Part shown: positions 36,696 through 46,869 of the stretch, piece by piece
Position numbering within the stretch: the stretch's first letter is position 1
How the letters are laid out: every line of letters starts with the position of its first letter
Assembly: GCF_902141855.1 (NCBI RefSeq)
Contig: NZ_CABFVH010000001.1
Span: forward strand, 1 to 64,000
Origin: Methylobacterium dankookense
GTDB taxonomy: Bacteria > Pseudomonadota > Alphaproteobacteria > Rhizobiales > Beijerinckiaceae
Reading direction: 5' to 3'
DNA: 64,000 nt
Translations under genes and position numbers: made by a program
The notes under the pieces: model-generated
The model's input: only the letters and a program-made list of their open reading frames with translations
The model's database searches: none
What the model was told of the DNA's origin: nothing

Positions 36696-38483
36696 ATGTC
36701 GGCGAGATCCACCGCGCTCGGCCGGGCGCTGTCCTTGGCCTGCCTGCTCGGCCTCGGCCTGCCGGGACCTGGTCGCGCCGCCGACGCGGACTGGCCGGCC
36801 TTCGGGCACGACGCCAGCAACGCGAACTTCTCGGGCCTCGCCCAGATCGACCGCGGGAACGTGGCGCGCCTGCGCCCCGCCTGGCTGTTCCAGACCGGGG
36901 TGACCGGCTACTTCCAGGCCCAGCCGATCATGGTCGAGGGCACGCTCTACGTCTCGACCACCGGCAACAACGTCGCGGCGCTCGATGCGCGCAGCGGCCG
37001 CGTGCTCTGGACCTACACGCACAAGGCCCGCACCGAGAAGATCTTCGGGCCGCCTTCGAATCGCGGCCTCGCCGTCTCGGGCGGCCTCGTCTTTCAGGCG
37101 ACCATGGACGGGCGGGTGATCGCCCTCGACGCGAAGACCGGCGCGGTGGCCTGGGACCATGAGGCGGTGCGGCCCGAGGAGGGCGAGACCGAGACCGCCT
37201 CCGGCCTCGCGCAGACGCTGGGCGGCAAGCCGGTCCAGGGTTCGAGCCGCCTCGGCTTCAAGATGCCGCCGCTGGTGGCCGACGGCCTGGTCATCGTCGG
37301 CGTCACCGGCGCGGGCTACGGGCTGCATGTGGAGGACGAGCGCGGCGGGCTCGACGGCGGCTCCGTCGTCGGCATCGAGGGCGGCTACGGACGGCGCGGC
37401 TGGCTCGCCGCCTACGACGCGAAGACCGGCGCGGAGCGCTGGCGCTGGTACGTCACGAAATCGGACGGCTGGGAGGGCGGCTTCGTCACCGCGACGCCGG
37501 ACGGCGTGCCCCTGCACCGGAACATCGCCGCCGAGAAGGCGGCGGCGCCGGCCAACCGCGAGGCCTGGCGCGTCGGCGGCGGCTCGCTCTGGATGACGCC
37601 GGCCTACGATTCCGATCTCGGCCTGATCTATCTCGGCACCGGAAACCCGGCGCCGCAGAATTTCGGCCTCTCGCGCCCGGGCGACAACCTCTACACGATG
37701 AGCCTCGTCGCCCTCGACGTGCGCAGCGGGCAGCTCCGCTGGCACTACCAGCAGGTGCCGCACGAGGAGTGGGGCTACGACGTGGCGAGCCCGCCGGTGC
37801 TCCTCGACCACCGCACGGAAGACGGCCGCACAGTGAAGGCCGTGGCCTCGGCGAGCAAGACGGGCTGGGTCTACGTGCACGACCGCGCGACCGGCGCCCT
37901 GCTCGCGCGCTCCGAGCCGCTCATCACCCACAAGAACCTGTACCAGCCGCCGAGCGCGGAGGGGGTGGTGGTGAGCCCCGGCCCCCTCGGCGCCGTGTCC
38001 TGGCCGCCGACCGCCTACGATGCCGCCCGCGGCCTCGCCTATGTCCAGGTCCGGCACGGGGCCGCCACCTACACGGTGAAGTCGGTCCCCGGCGGCCCCG
38101 GCCGCCCCGAGATCCGCTACACCGAGACCAGCGAGGCCAAGGGCGAGCCGAGCTTCAGCACGCTGACCGCCGTCGACCTCGCCCGCACCGGCCGCATCGC
38201 CTGGTCGGTCCGCGCGGGGAGCCGCCTGTCCGGCGGCACGCTCGCCACCGCGGGCGGCCTCGTCTTCTCGGGCGAGGAGGACGGCCATCTCGACGCGCAC
38301 GATGCCGAGACCGGCAAGATCCTCTGGCGCTTCCAGTGCGGAGCGGGCATCAGCGGCCCGGCGATCACCTACGCCCTCGACGGGCGGCAATACGTGGCGG
38401 TCGCCGCGGGCGGCGCATCCTTCACCAAGGCGTCCGGCTTCGGCACGGGAGATGCTCTCGTGGTGTTCGCGCTGCCCGATTAG
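36696..38483 (+). CDS. Periplasmic PQQ-dehydrogenase-like beta-propeller with altered metal ligands
   Basis: 595 residues, the size of quinoprotein alcohol dehydrogenases. The ATG at 36696 has GGAGG upstream, and the signal peptide ends near GRA|ADADW. Propeller W-motifs recur (ALDAKTGAVAWDH, AYDAKTGAERWRW, ALDVRSGQLRWHY). Compared with methanol dehydrogenase, Asn317 (GTGNPAP) is kept. The catalytic Asp position is Gly360 (PHEEWGYD), with an Asp at 362. The metal-binding Glu region reads GGYGRRG, the active-site Arg is Lys388, and the vicinal Cys pair is absent. It may bind a quinone differently or have lost oxidase chemistry. No cytochrome or PQQ gene adjoins. Confidence 0.8.
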   Translation: MSARSTALGRALSLACLLGLGLPGPGRAADADWPAFGHDASNANFSGLAQIDRGNVARLRPAWLFQTGVTGYFQAQPIMVEGTLYVSTTGNNVAALDARSGRVLWTYTHKARTEKIFGPPSNRGLAVSGGLVFQATMDGRVIALDAKTGAVAWDHEAVRPEEGETETASGLAQTLGGKPVQGSSRLGFKMPPLVADGLVIVGVTGAGYGLHVEDERGGLDGGSVVGIEGGYGRRGWLAAYDAKTGAERWRWYVTKSDGWEGGFVTATPDGVPLHRNIAAEKAAAPANREAWRVGGGSLWMTPAYDSDLGLIYLGTGNPAPQNFGLSRPGDNLYTMSLVALDVRSGQLRWHYQQVPHEEWGYDVASPPVLLDHRTEDGRTVKAVASASKTGWVYVHDRATGALLARSEPLITHKNLYQPPSAEGVVVSPGPLGAVSWPPTAYDAARGLAYVQVRHGAATYTVKSVPGGPGRPEIRYTETSEAKGEPSFSTLTAVDLARTGRIAWSVRAGSRLSGGTLATAGGLVFSGEEDGHLDAHDAETGKILWRFQCGAGISGPAITYALDGRQYVAVAAGGASFTKASGFGTGDALVVFALPD

Positions 38484-38505
38484 GCACGAACGATCCGGGG
38501 GTTCC

Positions 38506-38916
38506 ATGACCGCAGAGACGATGCCGGCCGAGGCCGTTCAGCCGCAGGACCGCGGGGCGCCGGTCATCCGGACCATCGCGATGCCCTCCGATACCAATCC
38601 GGCCGGGGACATCTTCGGCGGCTGGCTGATGGCGCAGATGGATCTCGCGGCGGGCAACGTCGCGGCGCGCCGGGCACGCGGGCGCTGCGCCACGATCTCG
38701 GTGGAGGCGATGACCTTCCACCACCCGGTCTTCGTCGGCGACGAGGTGAGCATCTACGCGCAGATCCTGAAGGTCGGGCGCACCTCGATCCGCATCCACG
38801 TGGAGGTCTGGCGCCGCGAGCGCGAGAGCGAGACGACGCGCAAGGTGACCGAGGGGATCTTCACCTTCGTGGCGATCGGCTCGGATCGCCGGCCGCGGGT
38901 GGTGCCGGAGGTGTGA
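38506..38916 (+). CDS. Acyl-CoA thioesterase, hotdog fold (YciA-like)
   Basis: 136 residues. It starts at 38506 (MTAETMPAEAVQPQDRG), 22 bases after the PQQ-like gene. The hotdog pattern is PSDTNPAGDIFGGWLMAQMDLA, with catalytic Asp in NPAGDIFGGW, then ATISVEAMTFHHPVFVGDEVS. It probably hydrolyses acyl-CoA to free acid and CoA. The close spacing suggests co-transcription with the upstream gene, but no shared pathway is evident. The length fits single-domain YciA-type hexamers. Confidence 0.9.
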   Translation: MTAETMPAEAVQPQDRGAPVIRTIAMPSDTNPAGDIFGGWLMAQMDLAAGNVAARRARGRCATISVEAMTFHHPVFVGDEVSIYAQILKVGRTSIRIHVEVWRRERESETTRKVTEGIFTFVAIGSDRRPRVVPEV

Positions 38917-38945
38917 TTCCATTTCCGGTGGGTCGGAGCGGTCCA

Positions 38946-39060
38946 CCGCGGATCCCCTCTCCCCGCTTGCGGGGAGAGGGGGGGTGCCAAGGCGATCCCG
39001 CAGCGGGCAGCGAGAACCGCGACAGACCCCCTTTCCCGTTCGGGAGAGGGGACCCGCGCC
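38946..39060. repeat. GC-rich palindromic elements between convergent genes
   Basis: cccctctccccgcttgcggggagagg and cccctttcccgttcgggagagggg are two palindromes separated by about 50 bases, related to family A arms. They fill the gap between the thioesterase and the convergent esterase gene and may also terminate transcription. Confidence 0.55.
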
Positions 39061-39095
39061 TCGTCCTGAACCGTCGCGGGGTAGGAAAACGACCC

Positions 39096-40001
39096 CTACC
39101 GAACCCCGACGGTCACCTGCTGCCTGTTGAGGGCCTGTCCCTTCAGGAAGGCAGCCATCTCGGCAAGCACCGGCGCCTTGGAGCGGAAGGTGACGGAGAG
39201 GGCGAGCAGCGGGTCGCTGTGGTCGAGGCGCGGATAGATCCGCTCCTGCACCGGCACATGCGCCGCGCGCAGCTTCTCGGCGAGGCTCTGGGTGTTGCGC
39301 GGGCGCACGACCGTGTCGGCCTCGCCGGTCGCCAGGAAGGCCGGCGGCGCGTTGGGGCCGGCGAAGCTGACGGGCTGGGTCGCGGCCGGATCGGGCGCGG
39401 CCCCAAAGACCTGGATCGAGGTCTCCGTGTCGAAGGGCGCGAAGTCGTAGGGACCGGAGAGGCCGGCCACCGCGCGGATCACCCGCGGATCGACGCCCGC
39501 CGCGCGCAGGTAGCGCGGATCGAGGCCGAGCATCACCGCGTTGTAGGCGCCGGCCGAATGGCCCGCGAGCACGATTCGGCGCGGGTCGCCGCCATAGGCC
39601 GCGATGTTGTCGCGCACCCAGGCCACCGCCTGCGCCCCGTCCTCCAGGAAGCCGGGGAACGGCGTCTCGGGGAATAGCCGGTAATCCGGCACCACCGTGA
39701 CGAAGCCCTGTGCCGCGAGCGCTTGCCCGACGAAGGCGTAATCGTCTTTCGTCCCGCTCTGCCAGGAGCCGCCGTAGAAGAAGATCAGCACGGGGGCCCG
39801 GTCGGCGGCCTCCACCGGCACGTAAACGTCGAGGCGGCGCCGCGCCCCCTCGCCGAAGGGCTCGTCGCGCAAGGCCTGCCGGCCGCCGGGATCGCGCGGC
39901 CCGATCGCGTCGAACAGCGACAGCGGCGAGCCGGCCGCGATCCCGAAGGCCGCGAGCACGAGGCAGACCAGACTGGCGAGTGCGGTGAGGACGCGTGTCA
40001 T
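39096..40001 (-). CDS. Secreted/membrane-anchored alpha/beta hydrolase (carboxylesterase type)
   Basis: 301 residues. The N-terminal hydrophobic segment (VLTALASLVCLVLAAFGIA) is a signal peptide or anchor. LIFFYGGSWQSGTK is an oxyanion motif of the hormone-sensitive-lipase type. GHSAGAYNAVMLGLD holds the catalytic Ser, and the His is in PRLDHSDPLLAL; the Asp is likely in GEADTVV. It should hydrolyse small esters outside the cytoplasm. It is transcribed alone, convergent with the thioesterase gene. Confidence 0.88.
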   Translation of the reverse strand: MTRVLTALASLVCLVLAAFGIAAGSPLSLFDAIGPRDPGGRQALRDEPFGEGARRRLDVYVPVEAADRAPVLIFFYGGSWQSGTKDDYAFVGQALAAQGFVTVVPDYRLFPETPFPGFLEDGAQAVAWVRDNIAAYGGDPRRIVLAGHSAGAYNAVMLGLDPRYLRAAGVDPRVIRAVAGLSGPYDFAPFDTETSIQVFGAAPDPAATQPVSFAGPNAPPAFLATGEADTVVRPRNTQSLAEKLRAAHVPVQERIYPRLDHSDPLLALSVTFRSKAPVLAEMAAFLKGQALNRQQVTVGVR

Positions 40002-40159
40002 GCGATGCCCGTTTGCCCCTTTGCTCCAAGGAAGCCCGTCCTCGGGGCGGATTCATGACGCGAAAGCGGCCGAACGCTGCGGCCGAGGAAAGAATGTGTG
40101 CGCTCCCCAGGGAAATCGACGCCGGTCCGGCATCGGGGAGCTGGCCGGACGGCGGCTTC

Positions 40160-41092
40160 CTACGTTTTCAGCACGATGCAGGCGCCCCCGGCGCCGCGGA
40201 TCCGCCCGCACACCGCATCCGCCGCCTGCCGGCTCTCCGCCGGGATGCGGACCCGGTAGAAGGCCCGCGTGCCGCGGTTGCGCAGGCGCGTCCCGATGAT
40301 CATCGGGCGGACCTCGCCGATCACCTTGGCATAGGCGGTGCGCGCCCGCTGGAAGCTCGCCAGGGCCAGCGACTTCGAGAAGTTGCCGGCGAGCTGGATG
40401 CCCCAGGGCGCCGCCGGCCCCTCGTTCGGCCCGATGGCGAAGCGGTCGCCGCGCGACGGGATGCGCAGGGCCGCGGTGGTCTGCAGGCAGGTCTGGTGCG
40501 TCTCGGCCGGGATCTCGGCCTTCGCCTCCCTGGCGTCCTTCTTCGCGTCCGCGTCCTTCTTGGGCTCGCCGCCCTCGGGAAACTCGATCGCGCCCCGCGG
40601 CCCGCCGCGCCAATCCTCGGCCGGGTTGCCCGTGATCCAGAGCACGTAGGCGCGGGTCTCGGCCGGGAGGCCGCCGCTGCCGGCGAGCCAGTTCGTCACC
40701 CGCTGCGCGCCGCCATTGTAGGCCGCCGCCGCGAGCCCGAGATTGCCGAACTGACGCTTGAGGTCGGCGAGGAGATGCGCCGCGTGCGGGATCGCCTGCT
40801 CGGGATCGAAGGGATCGAGCAGCCCCCGCTCCCGGGCCGTGCCGGGCATGAACTGCGCCACACCCTGCGCGCCCGCCGGGCTGACCACGCCCACGCGAAA
40901 GCTGCTCTCGCGCCAGATCAGCCGGGTCAGGAAGGGCACGGGTAGCCCCCGCGTCTTGGCCGAGCCCTCGATGAGCCGGCAGAGCGCCTGCTCCACGGTC
41001 TCGGTCGCCCCCTCGGAGGGCGCGGCCTGCGCGATGCCGGCGGCGAGGAGCGCGCCGAGCGCGGCAAGGATCCGGAACAGGGAGGCGGTCAC
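40160..41092 (-). CDS. Periplasmic lytic transglycosylase with C-terminal SPOR-like domain
   Basis: 310 residues from a GTG at 41092 (VTASLFRILAALGALLAAG), giving a signal peptide ending AQA|APSE. The SLT domain (about 45-150) has LIWRESSFRVGVVSPAGAQG, with catalytic Glu in RESSF, then VAQFMPGTA and AAAYNGG. A charged linker (PKKDADAKKDAREAK) leads to a C-terminal domain (GIQLAGNFSKSLALASFQRA, then RVRIPAESRQAADAVC) like SPOR, which binds denuded septal glycan. It cleaves peptidoglycan during growth or division. Confidence 0.9.
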   Translation of the reverse strand: MTASLFRILAALGALLAAGIAQAAPSEGATETVEQALCRLIEGSAKTRGLPVPFLTRLIWRESSFRVGVVSPAGAQGVAQFMPGTARERGLLDPFDPEQAIPHAAHLLADLKRQFGNLGLAAAAYNGGAQRVTNWLAGSGGLPAETRAYVLWITGNPAEDWRGGPRGAIEFPEGGEPKKDADAKKDAREAKAEIPAETHQTCLQTTAALRIPSRGDRFAIGPNEGPAAPWGIQLAGNFSKSLALASFQRARTAYAKVIGEVRPMIIGTRLRNRGTRAFYRVRIPAESRQAADAVCGRIRGAGGACIVLKT

Positions 41093-41123
41093 GGCCGGGG
41101 TTCTAGCGTGCCGGGCGGCGCGA

Positions 41124-41351
41124 TCAATCCGCGTCGGCCGCATCGGGGCACATTGCGGGCGCGCTGGGGTGGTAGCCGTGCGGCAGGATGTCGACACCGA
41201 CGAGGCGTGCCTCGAAGCGAACGCGGTCCGCCTTAAGGCGGCGCTCAAGGCAGATGCAGGCCATTTCGGGGGTGATGTCGGGCACCGATCCGGCCAGCAC
41301 GCGGGTCCGATCGAGCACGCGCAAGCCCTTGAGAAGAATCTGCTGGCGCGC
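41124..41351 (-). pseudogene. Fragment resembling the N-terminus of a CaiB/BaiF CoA-transferase
   Basis: The minus frame reads ARQQILLKGLRVLDRTRVLAG, almost the canonical N-terminus of CaiB/BaiF enzymes (compare [13 protein letters not shown] at 27243-28433). It then departs into unrelated sequence ending at 41124. No ATG starts it. A TGA directly upstream (41352-41354) separates it from a 37-codon frame beginning MAARDFLGAIWAPFGAV at 41465. It is best read as a truncated remnant between the transglycosylase and ABC genes. Confidence 0.35.
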
Positions 41352-41539
41352 TCAGCTCGGAGAGTGCGAGCCCTGCCGCCGTGACCCGAGCCCGCGGCGA
41401 GGTCCGTCACCGCGAACAGCGCCGAAGGGCGCCCAGATGGCGCCGAGAAAGTCTCGTGCCGCCATGATCAGCCCCGTTCGCCGTGGCACCGCGCCCGCGC
41501 TATAACCGGCCGACGATCCGCCGCCCGAACCCGCGTGTG

Positions 41540-43159
<1,620 letters not shown>

Positions 43160-43163
43160 TCCG

Positions 43164-44378
43164 ATGGCGCGGGCCTTCCTCATCGTCCTCGATTCCGTCG
43201 GCATCGGCGGAGCACCGGATGCCGCCGCCTATGGCGATGCCGGTTCCGACACGCTCGGCCATATCGCCGAGGCCTGTGCCGCGGGCCGCGGCGATCGCCC
43301 GGGCCTGCGCGAGGGCCCGCTCAACCTGCCAAACCTCACGAGCCTCGGGATCGGGCTCGCCGCCGCCGGCGCGACAGGCCGCATTCCGCCGGGGCTCGAA
43401 CCGGTAGATGCAGTGCAGGGCGCCTACGGTCACGCCGTCGAGACGGCGGCCGGCAAGGATACGCCCTCGGGCCACTGGGAGATCGCCGGCCTGCCGATGC
43501 GCGAGCCGTGGGGCCACTTTCCCGACACGGTGCCCGCCTTCCCCGAAGCGCTGACGCGCGACCTCGTCGCGCGGAGCGGCATCCCGGGCATCCTCGGTGA
43601 TTGCCACGCCTCGGGTATTCCGGTGATCGATCGGTTCGGGCCCGAGCACATGCGGACCGGGAAGCCGATCTGCTACACCTCCGCCGACAGCGTCTTCCAG
43701 ATCGCGGCGCACGAGGAGACATTCGGGCTGGAGCGGCTCTACGATCTCTGCCGCGTCGCTCGCGACCTCTGCGATGCCTATCGCGTCGGCCGCGTCATCG
43801 CTCGGCCCTTCCTCGGCGATCCCGAGGCCGACTTCTATCGCACCGGAAACCGCAAGGATTTTTCGGTGGCGCCTCCCGGCGAGACCCTGCTCGACCTCGC
43901 GGCGGACCGCGTGGTCGTGAGCGTCGGCAAAATCGGCGACATCTTCGCCCACCGCGCCACGGGCCGGGAGGTCAAGGCGCCCGGCAACGCCGCCTGCCTC
44001 GATGCTGCGCTCACCGCCTTTCGCGACCTGCCCGAAGGTGGCCTCGTCTTCCTGAACCTCGTGGATTTCGACACGGAGCACGGCCACCGCCGCGACGTGC
44101 CGGGCTACGCCGCGGAACTCGAAGCCTTCGACGTCCGGGTGCCCGAGATCCAGGCGGCCCTGAAGTCCGGCGATCTCTGCGTGATCACGGCCGACCACGG
44201 CAACGACCCGACTTGGACGGGCACGGACCATACCCGCGAGCAGGTACCGGTCCTGGCCTTCGGTCCCGACATTCCGGCTGGATCAATCGGCCGGCGGGCG
44301 AGCTTCGCCGATATCGGCGCCACCGTGGCGCGCCATCTCGGCCTGCCGAAGTTGGCGCACGGCATTTCCTGGTGGTGA
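43164..44378 (+). CDS. deoB: Phosphopentomutase
   Basis: 404 residues, the usual size. Metal sites are visible in [16 protein letters not shown] (Asp10), [13 protein letters not shown] (the phosphorylated Thr region), [14 protein letters not shown] and [19 protein letters not shown]. The enzyme interconverts ribose-1-phosphate or deoxyribose-1-phosphate and the 5-phosphate in nucleoside salvage. It begins four bases after the ABC gene, so the two are probably co-transcribed. upp, another salvage gene, lies 2.5 kb downstream. Confidence 0.96.
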   Translation: MARAFLIVLDSVGIGGAPDAAAYGDAGSDTLGHIAEACAAGRGDRPGLREGPLNLPNLTSLGIGLAAAGATGRIPPGLEPVDAVQGAYGHAVETAAGKDTPSGHWEIAGLPMREPWGHFPDTVPAFPEALTRDLVARSGIPGILGDCHASGIPVIDRFGPEHMRTGKPICYTSADSVFQIAAHEETFGLERLYDLCRVARDLCDAYRVGRVIARPFLGDPEADFYRTGNRKDFSVAPPGETLLDLAADRVVVSVGKIGDIFAHRATGREVKAPGNAACLDAALTAFRDLPEGGLVFLNLVDFDTEHGHRRDVPGYAAELEAFDVRVPEIQAALKSGDLCVITADHGNDPTWTGTDHTREQVPVLAFGPDIPAGSIGRRASFADIGATVARHLGLPKLAHGISWW

Positions 44379-44386
44379 GGGCAGCA

Positions 44387-44575
44387 ATGCGTGACGACGA
44401 CGACAGGCCGCGCAAGGCTACGGCCCATGAGATCGGCCAGCGGCTCGACACCCTGTCGGTGGAAGATCTCGCCGAGCGCATCGCTCTGCTGCGGCAGGAG
44501 ATCGAACGCCTGGAAGCCGCGCGTCAGGCCAAGGTCGCGGCGCTCGGCGCGGCGGATGCCTTCTTCAAGCGCTGA
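44387..44575 (+). CDS. DUF1192 family small protein
   Basis: 62 residues starting MRDDDDRPRKATAHEIGQRL, eight bases after deoB. The core LDTLSVEDLAERIALLRQEI, then ERLEAARQAKVAA, is the DUF1192 pattern: one amphipathic coiled-coil helix. It is cytoplasmic and its function unknown. The close spacing makes it the third gene of the ABC-deoB unit. Its end lies nine bases from the end of the convergent thioredoxin-like gene. Confidence 0.85.
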   Translation: MRDDDDRPRKATAHEIGQRLDTLSVEDLAERIALLRQEIERLEAARQAKVAALGAADAFFKR

Positions 44576-44584
44576 GGGCGTTCC

Positions 44585-44974
44585 TCAGAGTGTCTTGTCG
44601 AGCAGGCCCTCGATCCATTCGGGCTGAGTCTCGCCCACCGAGCGGCCGGTTTCGGTCGTGCCCTTAAAGGCGATCAAGGTGCTCTGCATCCGCGCGTCGA
44701 AGCGGCGCAGCAGGTCCTTCTGGCTATCGAAGTCGATGCCGTAGATCACGAGATCCTTGAAGCGCGGCTCGGCGGCCAATTTCGCGAGGATCGGCTTCTG
44801 TGCACGGCAGATCGGGCACCAGGGCGCCGAGACCGCCACCAGTATAGGTCGGCCGGCCCGCTGCGCCGCCTCGAACGACAGGGCCGAGAAGGGCTCGATC
44901 TCGCCGGCCTTTACAGGAACTGCGAACATCGGCGCGAGCGCGATGAGCGCGAGGAGATGGCGGCGGGTGGTCAT
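44585..44974 (-). CDS. Periplasmic thioredoxin-like protein
   Basis: 129 residues. A signal peptide (MTTRRHLLALIALAPMFAV) is followed by a thioredoxin fold with the active site WCPIC (Cys53 and Cys56) in AVSAPWCPICRAQKPIL. The cis-Pro strand that usually follows is replaced by ARMQSTLIAFKGTTETGR. It should act as a thiol-disulfide oxidoreductase in the periplasm. It is convergent with the DUF1192 gene and not linked to a cytochrome-maturation cluster. Confidence 0.87.
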   Translation of the reverse strand: MTTRRHLLALIALAPMFAVPVKAGEIEPFSALSFEAAQRAGRPILVAVSAPWCPICRAQKPILAKLAAEPRFKDLVIYGIDFDSQKDLLRRFDARMQSTLIAFKGTTETGRSVGETQPEWIEGLLDKTL

Positions 44975-45057
44975 GGCAGCGCTCCGGGCGTTTCCGGCGG
45001 CGGCAGCTCTTCAAGCCTGGCCCGCCTCGCGACGATACGCCGCCGGCCCTCGGAAGG

Positions 45058-45372
45058 TTACGTCACGTCGGCGCGAGGTTTGGGAGCGCGGAGAGCCCGC
45101 TCCTCCGCAACGAGCCCTTCGAGGTCGGCAGGCGTCACCGCATCTATGGTGCGGCGGATGCGTAGCGCGTGCGTCGGTTCGCCGACCCGCATGACGAGGA
45201 CGATGGTCTCAAGATCCGGGCAGCCCGGATCTGGACAGGCAATCTCGTTGACGGTCACCGCATCCTCCGGATCGAGGGCGAGCGCCGCCGCGACATCCCG
45301 CTTGAGCTTGGCCGCGAGCGCCGCGCGCTCCGCCGAGCGGGCGCGCCACGCTTTCAGACTGACGAAGGCCAT
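45058..45372 (-). CDS. Conserved hypothetical protein with a CPDPGCPD motif
   Basis: 104 residues. The core EIACPDPGCPDLETIVLVMR, then GEPTHALRIRRTIDAVTPADL, is a pattern I recognise from small proteins of this order, sometimes mislabelled nitrate reductase. The two Cys are in a CPDPGC arrangement that could bind metal. The N-terminal 30 residues are helical. It has no signal peptide or membrane segment. The function is unknown. It precedes the thioredoxin-like gene by 83 bases on the same strand. Confidence 0.78.
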   Translation of the reverse strand: MAFVSLKAWRARSAERAALAAKLKRDVAAALALDPEDAVTVNEIACPDPGCPDLETIVLVMRVGEPTHALRIRRTIDAVTPADLEGLVAEERALRAPKPRADVT

Positions 45373-45405
45373 CGGATCACTCGCAGCCGACTCCGAGATG
45401 CCGAA

Positions 45406-45420
45406 TGTAACTGTGTTGCA
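45406..45420. promoter_or_regulatory. Candidate TetR-type operator
   Basis: TGTAAC-TGT-GTTGCA is a near-perfect inverted repeat (one mismatch) of the TGTAAC/GTTACA type bound by many TetR proteins. It lies in the intergenic region between the divergent 45058-45372 gene and the TetR gene at 45569. Confidence 0.35.
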
Positions 45421-45568
45421 AAGCCGGAGCCATGCTTTTCACGCGGCGGTCACGTGTGCAAGCGCCCGGAAGCGTTGGACGATTCCTGGCAGTCCGGTCA
45501 GAGTCTGTTAATCAGGCAATGGTTCCGGGAGCTTGGCGTAGGGCCCTCGGGGCTTCGAGGAGTGGTCT

Positions 45569-46198
45569 TTGCGACACTGGCACGAGGGACCGGGCGACCG
45601 GCGCAGCTACCATCACGGGAACCTCAAGGAGGCCTTGATCGAAGCGGCGCGCCGATTCATCGCGGAACGCGGCATCGGTGGCTTCACTCTCGTGGATGCC
45701 GCCCGCCTCGTCGGTGTGACGCCGGCGGCCCTGTACCGGCATTTCCGAGGCCGAGAGGCGCTTCTCGAAGAACTCGCCAGCCGCGGCTTCGCTGAACTCG
45801 CCGAGCGCCTCGCCCGCGCCCTGACGTCTCGCGGCACAGCATTGGAGCGCTTCACCCGCATGGGCGAAGCCTATCTCGCCTTCGCCGAGGAAGAGCCGGG
45901 CTACTACGCCGCGATCTTCGAGACGCGCGGCGTGCATGTCGACATCGCGGCGGGGGGCGGCCGGCCGAGCCCCTTCGACCTTCTGGTGGAGGCCTTGCAG
46001 ACCACCTTTCCCGATGGGTTCGGCGGTGTAGCCCCCCGCTTCATCGCCCTGGAGGTTTGGGCTCTGTCGCACGGGCTCGCGACGCTCGCGGCCGCCGGCC
46101 ACCTGCCAAAGGGCCCAGGCATTCCCGACAAGTACGAGTTGCTGCGGGCGGGCGTGCTCGCGCTGGTGCATGGCGCGGGGAGCCGTCCGATTTCGTGA
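45569..46198 (+). CDS. TetR-family transcriptional regulator
   Basis: 209 residues from a TTG at 45569, supported by GAGGAG seven bases upstream. The N-terminal helix-turn-helix is SYHHGNLKEALIEAARRFIA, then GGFTLVDAARLVGVTPAALY and RHFRGREALLEEL. The C-terminal ligand domain (ALSHGLATLAAAGHL) fits the WHG-domain group. It is divergent from the 45058-45372 gene, with a possible operator between them, and is most likely a repressor of itself and that neighbour. The ligand is unknown. Confidence 0.9.
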   Translation: MRHWHEGPGDRRSYHHGNLKEALIEAARRFIAERGIGGFTLVDAARLVGVTPAALYRHFRGREALLEELASRGFAELAERLARALTSRGTALERFTRMGEAYLAFAEEEPGYYAAIFETRGVHVDIAAGGGRPSPFDLLVEALQTTFPDGFGGVAPRFIALEVWALSHGLATLAAAGHLPKGPGIPDKYELLRAGVLALVHGAGSRPIS

Positions 46199-46268
46199 GG
46201 CCAGCCCTTGAAAGCCATGATCCGCCCACGCATGTTAACGGCGTTCACATGACATGCGGAGCGCACCC

Positions 46269-46718
46269 GTGAGCACATCGTCCAACCCCTGGGCTGCCGG
46301 CAGGGTCTGCCATTCCGGTCCCTTCCCGCGCCGTTCGATCGAGATCGGCGCCATCGTCCTGGCCTTCGTCTACTGGTGGCCCATCGGCCTAGCCCTGATC
46401 GCCTGGAAGGTCGCCGGCTATCCGGCCTTGTCCGAACTGCGCGATCTTGCGGAGCGGGCTCGCTCGGCCCGCGCACCCTCGCGCTTCGCCCAGGCCTTCG
46501 AGGCGGCCAACCGCCGCTCCACGGGCAACTGGGCCTTCGAGGAGTATCGCCGGAACGAGATCGATCGCCTGGAGGCGCAGCGCCGCGCCCTCGAGGAGGA
46601 GAGCCGCGCCTTCGCGGCCTTCGTCGATGAGCTGAAGCGGGCCAAGGACCGCGAGCAGTTCGACGCCTTCATGGCGAAGCGCCGTTCGGAAGGTGGTACC
46701 GGCCCCGCCAACGCCTGA
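46269..46718 (+). CDS. DUF2852 membrane protein
   Basis: 149 residues from the GTG at 46269 (GGAG seven bases upstream); an ATG at 46254 would add five residues. The order is a short N-terminus, one membrane helix ([21 protein letters not shown]), then a long charged helix with [21 protein letters not shown], the DUF2852 signature, and a basic tail. It is probably anchored in the inner membrane with the coiled coil in the cytoplasm. The function is unknown. A strong intrinsic terminator follows 35 bases after the stop. Confidence 0.88.
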   Translation: MSTSSNPWAAGRVCHSGPFPRRSIEIGAIVLAFVYWWPIGLALIAWKVAGYPALSELRDLAERARSARAPSRFAQAFEAANRRSTGNWAFEEYRRNEIDRLEAQRRALEEESRAFAAFVDELKRAKDREQFDAFMAKRRSEGGTGPANA

Positions 46719-46753
46719 CCGACCGCCTAAACCGGTCGCAAGCTGTGCGTTCC

Positions 46754-46787
46754 GGGCTCCCCACTCTTCGGGTGGGGAGCCCTTTTT
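46754..46787 (+). terminator. Rho-independent terminator after the DUF2852 gene
   Basis: gggctccccac (46754-46764) pairs perfectly with gtggggagccc (46772-46782) and is followed by five T (46783-46787). It is the clearest intrinsic terminator in the window. Confidence 0.85.
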
Positions 46788-46869
46788 CATGCGCGTTCGC
46801 GTCCCGGTGCCGTTGCGCGCCGCCTCGGCCTTCGGCACACCATCTGCCGTTCGGGACGAGGGAGACGGC

